Positions 57,019 through 64,000 of a stretch of 64,000 bases of DNA are shown piece after piece. The stretch spans positions 1-64,000 of the forward strand of contig CAWIUN010000020.1 in the NCBI GenBank assembly GCA_963839285.1. The letters run 5' to 3'. This DNA comes from DASSSQ01 sp963839285. GTDB taxonomy: Bacteria; Actinomycetota; Thermoleophilia; Gaiellales; Gaiellaceae. How positions within the stretch are numbered: the stretch's first letter is position 1; each line of letters starts with the position of its first letter. The translations under genes and the position numbers were made by a program. Under the pieces are notes generated by a model. The model was not told where the DNA came from. It saw nothing but the letters and a program-made list of their open reading frames with translations, and did no database searches.

Positions 57019-58194
57019 CCGGGATCGCCAGCGCCAGGTAGAGCACGAGGAACCCGAGCGGGACGACGACGAACATCGTCTTGATCCCGACGAAGCCGGC
57101 GACGACGCCGCCGATCACCGGCGCGACGATCTTGCCCAGGTCGAGGCCGCCGTAGAGGAACGCGGCCACGAGGCCGTGCTGGCGCTCGTCGGCGCCGACG
57201 CTGTCGAAGGCGTCCGCCGACCCGGTCACGCGCAGGAGCCCGCGCGAGACGCCGGCGAGCGCGAACAGCGGGATCTGGAAGCGCGAAGGAGCGCGATCAC
57301 GGCCGGGATCGCCGCGGTCGCGCCGGCGCCCGCGACGACGAGCGGCAGCGTCAGCGCGGCCGCGTCGAGCCGCCGGAAGATCGGTCCGGAGCCGAAGCGC
57401 GAGAACGGACGACGCCCAGGAGCGGACGCTCGAGAGCGCGCCGATCTGCGTCAGCGACAGGCCCGCGCCGAGCGCGATCACCGGATGGAACGCGTTCGTG
57501 ACCGCGTTCATCGCGTTGATGAAGAACATGACGAGGACGCCGACCCAGACGGCGAGCGGCATCGCGGTCAGCAGCCGCAGCGACGGCCGCTCGCGCCTGC
57601 TCGCCGGTCTCGAGACGCTCGCCGTCCAGGGCGCGCACGGTCCGGGCGGTCAGGAGCGCGCCGGCGAGCGGCGTCGCGGCGAGCAGGAAGAAGGTCGGGC
57701 GGAGGCCGGCGAGGTCGGCGATCCCGCCGCCGAGCACCCCGGCGGCGACGTTGCCGAGCGCGGTCGCGCCGGAGAACCAGCCCATCGCCACGGCGGTCGA
57801 GGCGCCGCCCGGCGGCCGCGCGACGAGGAGCGCGAGCTGCGTCGTCGTCGCGATCGACCAGCCGAGCCCGTTCGTCGCCATCAGCACGCCGAGCACGACG
57901 CCGTTCGTCGTGAAGGGGACGAGCGCGAACGCCGCGGCCGAGAGCGCGCCGCCGGCGAGCATGAAGCGCCGCCCGCGTGCGACCGAGTACGCCATCCCGA
58001 CCGGCACGCCGCGCCGCGAGCGCCGCGACGCCGAACATCGCGATCACCGCCCCGATCGCGGTCGGCCCGAGCCGCGCCTCCCGGTGCAGGTAGACGGGCA
58101 TCAGCACCTGGAGGGCGCTGCCGCCGGCGACGAACAGGAAGACCGAGAGGTAGACCGGGACGAGCGCGCCGAACGCGCGCCCGCCGCTAGTCAC
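56975..58194 (-). CDS. MFS transporter, frameshifted
   Basis: About 406 codons, 10-12 helices. Seen: VPVYLSVFLFVAGGSALQVL, TAIGAVIAMFGVAALA, GRRFMLAGGALSAAAFALVP, TNGLGWSIATTTQLALLVAR, AMGWFSGATALGNVAAGVLG, WVGVLVMFFINAMNAVTNAF, SADAFDSVGADERQHGLVAA and AGFVGIKTMFVVVPLGFLVL. The pattern is of sugar- or drug-type MFS proteins. GTG 58194 overlaps the stop of the ABC ATPase gene, so it ends the catabolic operon. Frame changes near 58005, 57590, 57400 and 57290. Confidence 0.82.
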
Positions 58195-59305
58195 GCGCGG
58201 GCATCAGCGAGAACGCGCTCTCGCCGAAGGTGACGGTCACCTCCGTCTGCGCCGGGATCGAGACGGTCGAGTTGCAGCGGGCGCGGATCTCGCGGCCGCC
58301 GACCGACACGACGTGGTCGACGGACTCGCCGAGGAAGGCGCGGGCCTCGACGCGGCCCCGCCACACGTTCGGGCCGGTCCCGTTCGAGGTTGGTCGAGAT
58401 CACGATGTGCTCGGGCCGCGCCGAGGCGACGACCGCGTCGCCCGGCGAGAAGTCGCGGTCGGACGGCACGCGCAGGTCGCCCTCGGCGGTGCCGACGACG
58501 TAGATCTGCCCCTGCCGCTCCTTGACCGTCCCGTCGATGAAGTTCGAGGTGCCGATGAAGTCGGCGACGAAGCGCGAGGCCGGCCGCTCGTAGATCTCGC
58601 GCGGCTTGCCGATCTGCTCGATCTTGCCCTCGCGGACGACCGCGATCCGGTTCGACATCGCGAGCGCCTCGACCTGGTCGTGCGTGACGTAGACCGCCGT
58701 GATCCCGAGCTCGCGCTGGAGCCGCTTCAGCTCGAAGCGCATCTCGTCGCGCAGCTTCGCGTCGAGGTTCGAGAGCGGCTCGTCGAGCAGGAGCAGCGGC
58801 GGCTCCATCACGAGCGCGCGCGCGAGCGCGAGCCGCTGCTGCTGGCCGCCGGAGAGGTCGGTCGCCTGCCGGCCGGCGAGCTGGTCGAGCTGGACGACCT
58901 CGAGCGCGCGCTCGACCCGCTCGCGGATCTCGGCGCGCCTCGGCCGCTTCCGCCGCGGCAGCACCTGCAGCGGGAAGGCGACGTTCTTGAAGACGTTCAT
59001 GTGCGGCCAGATCGCGTAGGACTGGAAGACCATGCCGAGGTGCCGCGCTCGTTCGCCGGCACGCGCACGCGCTGCGTCGACGAGAAGAGGACGCGGTCGG
59101 CGATCGCGATCTCGCCGGAGTCCGGCATCTCGAGGCCGGCGACGCAGCGCAGGGTCGTCGTCTTGCCGCAGCCCGACGGGCCGAGCAGCGTGAAGAGCTC
59201 GCCCTCGGCGACGTCGAGCGAGAGGTCGTCGACGGCGAGCACGCGACGCGTCTTCTCGCCGCGCGCCGGCGGGAACGACTTCGACAGGTTCTCGACGTTC
59301 AGCAC
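58191..59305 (-). CDS. ABC transporter ATP-binding protein, Fe3+/polyamine (PotA/FbpC) type
   Basis: Importer ATPase of about 371 codons. Seen: LLGPSGCGKTTTLRCVAGLE (Walker A), GMVFQSYAIWPHMNVFKNVA (Q-loop), signature LSGGQQQRLALARALVMEP, Walker B LLLLDEPLSNLDAKLRDEM, H-loop YVTHDQVEALAMSNRIAVV, QIGKPREIYERPASRFVADF and a C-terminal TOBE domain (GDAVVASARPEHIVI). GTG 59305 with GGGAGGG, 3 bases after the permease stop. Frame changes near 59040 and 58385. Confidence 0.88.
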
Positions 59306-59308
59306 CGC

Positions 59309-61044
59309 TCATCCCTCCCTGACGCCGATCTTGGCGCCGAGCTTGTAGGCGACTGCCGACGAGCACGACGAGCGCGCCGACCATCATCATCGCCGAGCGC
59401 CGCGAGCTGCGGCAGCTCGCCGTTCTGGTACTGCTCCCAGATCACGATCGAGAGCACCTCCTTGCCCGGCGAGTAGAGGATGATCGTGCTCGACAGCTCG
59501 CGCACGGACACGACGACGATGTAGATCCAGCCCGCGACGAGCCCGGGCACGAGCAGCGGCAGGAGGACCCGGCGGAAGGTCTGGAACCAGCCCGCGCCGC
59601 TCGTCTGCGCCGACTCCTCGAGCTCGCGCCCGATCTGGAACATCGAGGTCGACGAGTAGCGCATCCCGTACGGCATGTAGCGGGTCAGGTACGCGAAGAA
59701 GAGGATCCAGAGCGTGCCGTAGATCGGGGAGCGGGATGCCGCAGGTAGACGAACAGCATCGCGACGCCGAGCACGAGCCCCGGGATCACGAGCGGCAGGA
59801 ACGCGAGGCTGTCGATCAGCCAGCGGCCGGGCAGGTTCGTCCGCACGACGACCCAGGCGGCGACCGCGGCGAGCAGCATCACGGTCGTCGCCGAGCCGAG
59901 CCCGAGGATGATCGAGTTCTTGACCGCCTGGATCGCGACGTCGCCGTGGATCACGTCGCGGTACGGGTCGAGCGACATGTTGTGGAGCGTGTCCATCGTC
60001 GGCGGCGAGTAGAAGCGCTGCGTCGAGGCGTAGGCGAGGATCGCGAGCGGCGCGAGCACGGCGATCGACGAAGTAGAGGAGGACGAACGCGGTCGCCGGC
60101 CAGCGCCAGACGCCGAGCGTCGATCGGCCGCGGGCGGAAGCCCTTGCCGCGTGACCGTCTGGTACGAGCGCGCCCGGCGCGAGAGCCGCGAGTGCCAGAG
60201 GACGCCGAGCGTCGTCAGCACGAGCAGCGACATCGCGTAGCGCGCCCGCCTCGCCGTAGTTCGGCGGCAGCCGCGTGGAGGACGCGCCAGATCCGCGAGG
60301 TGAAGACCCAGATGCCGCCCGGCAGCCCGAGCAGCGCCGGCACCTCGAACGACTCGAGCCCGCGCACCGCGATGATCAGGATCGCCGCGTAGAGCGCGGG
60401 CCGGGCGAGCGGCACGGTGATCCGGCGGAACACCGTCGGCAGCCGAGGCGCCGCTCATGATCGCCGACTCCTCGAGCGCGGGGTCCATCGAGCGGAAGGA
60501 CGCGACCATCAGCAGGAAGACGAGCGGCGCGAGGTGCAGGCCCTCGACGAGGATCATCCCGGTGATGCTGAAGACGTTCAGCGAGCGGCCGCCCGTCAGC
60601 GGCTGGATCACGTGCTGGTTGAGGATGCCGATCTGCGGGCTGGCGAGGAAGATCCACGAGATCGTGTGCAGGATCCCGGGGATGATCAGCGGCACGAGCG
60701 AGGCCGCGAACATCAGCGCCTTGAACGGCACGTCCGTGCGCACGATCAGGTAGGCGAGCGCCGTGCCGAGCGTGACGGCGACGACGCGTCGAGCCGAACG
60801 CGAACTCGAGCGAGTTGACGGCCATCGACGTCAGGCCGATCGTCGCGTACGCGTGGCGGAAGGCGGCGAGCGTGAACTCGCCGTCCTGGACGAACGTCTG
60901 CCAGAGCAGGAAGCCGAGCGGGACGAGCGCCAGGTAGGCGATCACGCCGCGACGACGAGCGACGATCAGGTTCCGGGCCGAGAGCAGGCGGCGAAGCGCC
61001 TCGCCCGAGGCGTGGACGCGCGGCTGGGCTGCGATCGTCGCCAC
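59309..61044 (-). CDS. ABC transporter permease, fused two-domain Fe3+/thiamine (FbpB/ThiP) type, frameshifted
   Basis: About 578 codons with two copies of the inner-membrane permease domain. First half: GVIAYLALVPLGFLLWQTFV, TSMAVNSLEFAFGST, PLIIPGILHTISWIFLASPQ, then a first EAA loop with EESAIMSGAS. Second half: LAILAYASTQRFYSPPTMDT, VAIQAVKNSIILGLGSATTV, LPLVIPGLVLGVAMLFVYL, YGMRYSSTSMFQIGRELEES and the EAA loop SGAGWFQTFRRVLLPLLVPG. GTG 61044 is a likely start, 23 bases after the cupin stop. Eight or more frame changes. No solute-binding protein gene adjoins. Confidence 0.82.
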
Positions 61045-61066
61045 GGCGAGATCCCGCGCGCGGCGG

Positions 61067-61664
61067 CTAGCGCTCCTGCGCCGTCTCCGCGACCTGCCCG
61101 TCCTGCCGCCGGGACCGCGTCCACCATGTAGTCGGTGCCTTCGCCGAGCTTGAGCTGGGTCGGGTGCCGCTCGATCTGGTGCATCCGCATGTGGCGGATC
61201 AGGCCGGTGTCCTGGATCGCCAGGTAGCGGGCGGGCTCGTCCGGGTCGGCGTTGAAGTGCTGGTGCCACGCCCAGACCGGCGGCGAGAAGAGCATGCCCT
61301 CGCTCCAGTCGATCCGCTGCTCGGGCTCGCCCTCGTAGTTGACGATCGAGTAGCCGTGGCCCTTGACGATGTAGATGACCGCCTCGGTCGTGTGCCGGTG
61401 GCGGACGGAGTTGCCGCCCGGCGCCAGCTCGGCGAGGTGCGAGGAGAGCACGCGGTTCTCCGCGAGCTCGAACCAGAGGCCCTTGTTGTTGCGCCACGGG
61501 CGCTTGACGAGCTCGATCGTGCGCAGGTCCTCCGGGACGACGAGGCCGCGGATCGGCGGGTTCTGGCGGTTGAACTCGTCGCGCGCGGCGATCTCCGACG
61601 CGTCGACGTTGTCCCGCACGAAAACCTGCTCAGGGATGTCCAGGTCCTCGGGCCACTCGCCCAT
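61067..61664 (-). CDS. Cupin-domain protein
   Basis: About 199 codons. Seen: MGEWPEDLDIPEQVFVRDNV, VVPEDLRTIELVKRPWRNNK, FELAENRVLSSHLAELAPGG, cupin motif 1 NSVRHRHTTEAVIYIVKGHG with three His and a Glu, motif 2 VWAWHQHFNADPDEPARYLA with further His. This is the metal-binding arrangement of gentisate-dioxygenase-like or sensor cupins. The end (VDAVPAAG ... VAETAQER) has one frame change near 61100. ATG 61664, with a TATGGACTAACCA motif 52 bases upstream. First gene before the ABC transporter. Confidence 0.82.
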
Positions 61665-61715
61665 GCCGTTCCTCCTCTGGTCGCTCCGGTTCCGTTGCGC
61701 GGCGAGCGTACCACA

Positions 61716-61729
61716 TATGGACTAACCAT
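61716..61729. promoter_or_regulatory. Shared motif TATGGACTAACCA (copy 2), ATGG-N5-CCAT palindrome
   Basis: Perfect 4+5+4 inverted repeat at 61717-61729, in the 146-base spacer between the ThDP-enzyme stop and the cupin start. The same 13-mer occurs at 55529-55541 in another promoter spacer. Candidate operator of a regulator outside the window. Confidence 0.45.
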
Positions 61730-61810
61730 TGAACCGCGTAAGCGCGCAACCTCTACTTCACGGGGTCTGCCCGGTCAGACCCCGCTCGGGACGGACATGG
61801 CCGCGGCAGC

Positions 61811-63534
61811 TCAATCCGGCTGGCAGACGACGTCGACGAGCGCCGGACGGCCCTCGCCGAGGACGATCTCGGCGGCGCGGCGGACCGCGTCCTGCACCTG
61901 CTCCGGGTCGTCGATCGGGCCCTCGCCGTGCCAGCCGAGGCCGCGCGCGACGGCGGCGAAGTCCGGCGCCGGCTTGTCGATCTCCATCCCGATGTAGGCG
62001 CGGGAGACGTCGGTGTCGCGGTGGCGGGCGATCCGCTCCTGGTGCTCCCAGTCGTTGTAGTAGGCGCGGTTGTTGAACATGACCGCCAGCATCGGGATCC
62101 GGTGGTAGGCGGCGATCCAGAGCGCGCCGAGGTCGAACATCAGGTCGCCGTCCGGCTGCAGGTCGACGACGAGCCGGCCGGTGCCCTTGTGCGCGAGCGC
62201 CGACGCCGAGCGAGATGCCGATCTGCGTCGCGGTGCCGAGGCTCGCGCCCGGATGGCGGTACGGCCGGTCGAAGTCCCAGACCTTCGGCGCCCAGCCGCT
62301 CGCCGTCCCGGCCGTCAGCACCCAGTCGTAGTCCTGCACGACCTCCCAGACGTCGTGCGCGAGCCGCGAGGTCGAGACCGGCGACAAGCCCGCCTCGCGC
62401 TGGGCCTGCTCGCCCCACGCGCGCCAGGTCTCCTCGTGGAACTCGGCGAGCCGCCGCCGCCAGCCGTCGCGCGCGTTCGCGTCCAGCTCGCGGCAGAGGT
62501 CGAGCAGGAGCGGCAGCGCGACCGACGGTGTCGGCGGTGACCTGGAGGTCGGTCTCGTGCAGCTGCGCGTGGTCGTGCGACCAGGCGCCGATCCCGAGCT
62601 CGTTGAAGCCGACGTCGAGGATGGCCGCGCCGGGCGGGATCAGCGACTCGATCTCGCGCGTCGTCCGGTCGAGCCGCTGCGTCCACTTGCCCATGTCCTT
62701 GACGTCGACGAAGAGGACGCAGTCGGCTCTCCGGCAGCAGCGTCCATCGTGACCGCGTGCGGGTGGCGGTTCGGGAAGTTGAGCCGCCAGCCGGTGTCGA
62801 TCACGCCGCAGCCGAGCAGCTCCGACGAGCTCGGTGAGCTGGCCGAACGCCTTCGGGTCGCGGCCCGCGTAGGCGGCGACGACCACGGGCCGCTCGGCGG
62901 CGCAGAGGCGCTCGGCGAGCTGCCGCAGCGCCGCCGGGTCGGGCCCGATCGGCGCCGGCGTCTTCAGCCGCTCCCAGTCCGGCAGCGGCACGTCCTCGGT
63001 CAGCTCGTCCTCCTGCAGGCCCGCGTCGAGCGCGATGTAGACCGGCCCCTGGGGCGCGGCGGAGGCGATCCGGTAGCCGCGCATGCACCGACTCGGGCAC
63101 CGACGCGACCGAGGCCGGCTGGTCGTCCCACTTCGTGTAGTCGCGGACGACGTTGCCCTGGACGTTCGCGGTGTGGATCCAGTCGATGTTCGGCCGGCGG
63201 CGGTCGTAGGCCATCGGGCCGGCGCCGCCGAAGACGACGACCGGGCGCGCGGTCGATCCACGCGTAGTAGATGCCCATCGTCCCCTGCAGCAGGCCGACG
63301 ATGTCGTGGAGGATGCACGCCGCCGTCTCGCCGGTCGCCTTCGCGTAGCCGTGCGCGATCCCGACCGCGAGCTTCTCGTGGTTCGCCGTGATCGATCTCC
63401 GGGTCGTTGCCGCCGTAGTTGACGAGCGAGTCGTGCAGGCCGCGGTACGAGCTGCCCGGGTTGAGGGAGACGTAGCGGAACCCGCACGCCTTGATCGCGT
63501 CGACCATCACGTCCGAACCGAAGCGTCGCTTCAT
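61811..63534 (-). CDS. Thiamine-diphosphate-dependent enzyme (acetolactate synthase/benzoylformate decarboxylase-like), frameshifted
   Basis: About 574 codons, three-domain ThDP fold. Pyr domain: VMVDAIKACGFRYVSLNPGS, ATGETAAC-type Glu region in pieces. Middle: QGPVYIALDAGLQEDELTED, AERLCAAERPVVVAAYAGRD, CVLFVDVKDMGKWTQRLDRT, AAILDVGFNELGIGAW. PP domain: GDLMFDLGALWIAAYHRIPM and LAVMFNNRAYYNDW, the GD(x)n-NN Mg/ThDP motif. C-terminus EIVLGEGRPALVDVVCQPD. ATG 63534 directly follows the previous gene's stop. Seven or so frame changes. The 2-oxoacid substrate is unknown. Confidence 0.85.
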
Positions 63535-64000
63535 CTATGGCTTCTCCTTCTGTGTGAACCAGTCGGTGGGGAGCTCGCGGCCGAGGCCCTCGGCGCGCGC
63601 CGCCTCGTAGACGACGCGCGCGACCGCGGCGAACTGGACGCCGAGGCCGGAGGAGGCGCCCGTGCCGCCGCCGGTGAACAGGGTGATGTCGTCGGGCGAG
63701 CGGCGGCCGGCGCGCCCGGCGAGCACCTCGCCGAGCTCGACGGACTCGCGCTCGAGCCGGTGGCGCTCGCTCGAGGCGCGCGGCTCGTGGCCCGGGGCGA
63801 AGTGATGGGTCGCCTCCTCGCGGCTGCGGACGACGACGAGGTCGGCGCGGCGGATCGTCTCGGCGTCGAGCTCGTGCCCCTGCACCGAGCCGACGTGCTG
63901 GCCCGGCTCGAGCCAGGCGCCGTCGAGCACCGGCTCGTAGGCGTTCGTCGCGAGCGCGACGACGTCGGCGCCGGCGATCGCCTCGCGGGCCGAGGCCACC
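63535..64000 (-). CDS. Ornithine cyclodeaminase/mu-crystallin family protein (5' part beyond window)
   Basis: C-terminal 155 residues of an NAD(P)-binding enzyme, clean frame. Seen: AREAIAGADVVALATNAYEP, VLDGAWLEPGQHVGSVQGHE, LDAETIRRADLVVVRSREEA, DDITLFTGGGTGASSGLGVQ and VYEAARAEGLGRELPTDWF. The GADVV / PGQHVGSVQGHE pattern and DDITLF-GGGTG end are typical of this family, which includes cyclodeaminases and ketimine reductases. The start lies off the right edge. The stop TAG abuts the ThDP enzyme ATG, so they are one operon. Confidence 0.85.
   Translation of the reverse strand, partial: VASAREAIAGADVVALATNAYEPVLDGAWLEPGQHVGSVQGHELDAETIRRADLVVVRSREEATHHFAPGHEPRASSERHRLERESVELGEVLAGRAGRRSPDDITLFTGGGTGASSGLGVQFAAVARVVYEAARAEGLGRELPTDWFTQKEKP

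Noticed and set aside
1..64000. Programmed frameshifting or mass pseudogene formation
   Set aside because: Breaks hit unrelated genes at random places, without slippery sites or shared structures, and motifs stay intact on both sides. Sequence error is simpler.
1..64000. CRISPR arrays, insertion sequences, tRNA or rRNA genes, phage genes
   Set aside because: I looked for regular spaced repeats, transposase or integrase motifs, cloverleaf ends and phage structural proteins and saw none that I could support.

Overview
The window is about 64 kb of very GC-rich DNA, packed with genes. No stretch longer than about 200 bases lacks a gene. GTG starts, ATGA/TGATG/GTGA gene overlaps, ECF sigma and OmpR/LuxR regulators, DUF4395, DUF2231, DUF302 and NhaA-DsbA fusion genes point to a Gram-positive high-GC soil lineage, probably Actinobacteria and perhaps Thermoleophilia. 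This placement is inferred from gene content and composition; no rRNA or tRNA gene was seen. More than half of the protein genes carry one or more single-base frame changes, while the protein motifs continue across them in a neighbouring frame. I read these as sequencing or assembly indels, so I give one CDS spanning each whole gene and state the breaks.

Layout, left part. 1-9.1 kb (minus strand): end of a BBE-type flavin oxidase, a ribosomal-protection-type GTPase (Tet/Otr-like), an MFS-DinB-oxidoreductase operon, and a PhoP-like response regulator with its kinase and a PepSY protein, preceded by a PhoP-box-like site. 9.1-12.7 kb: two ATPase/ABC-2 permease pairs in one chain of overlapping genes. 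12.7-19.3 kb: an ArnT-like glycosyltransferase, a GAF histidine kinase, small membrane and secreted proteins, a DAO-type flavoenzyme, DUF4395 and a VOC protein. 19.3-22.2 kb: a DUF433/DUF5615 toxin-antitoxin pair, a compositionally distinct gene bracketed by a perfect 40-bp direct repeat, and a MoaD-like/beta-propeller pair whose 3' end supplies that repeat.

Middle part. 22.3-29.3 kb: an ECF sigma factor with SnoaL-like tail overlapping an antisense STAS-like gene, a DHA2 exporter, a drug-type ABC exporter, a Vps62-like membrane protein and a secreted cyclase. 29.3-35.4 kb: NhaA-DsbA fusion, a membrane-anchored alpha/beta hydrolase, an S4 protein, and HypF. 35.4-44.1 kb: a large LuxR-type (LAL) ATPase regulator divergent from an MFS exporter, a flavin oxidase, a methyltransferase and an alpha/beta-hydrolase::glycosyltransferase fusion. 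Together these look like a small-molecule tailoring and export cluster.

Right part. 44.3-47.9 kb: a three-subunit molybdenum hydroxylase (PaoABC/CoxSML type), with a related palindrome at each end. 48-57 kb: a Cys-rich HTH regulator divergent from a DUF2231/membrane/flavin-reductase operon, an HxlR regulator divergent from a GNAT gene with tandem operators, DUF302 divergent from ArsR-thioredoxin, a VOC dioxygenase-esterase pair, a Ni/Co permease, and a methyltransferase-dienelactone hydrolase pair. 57-64 kb (minus strand): ornithine-cyclodeaminase-like, ThDP enzyme, cupin, Fe3+/polyamine-type ABC permease and ATPase, and MFS. This looks like a catabolic and uptake operon that continues past the right edge.
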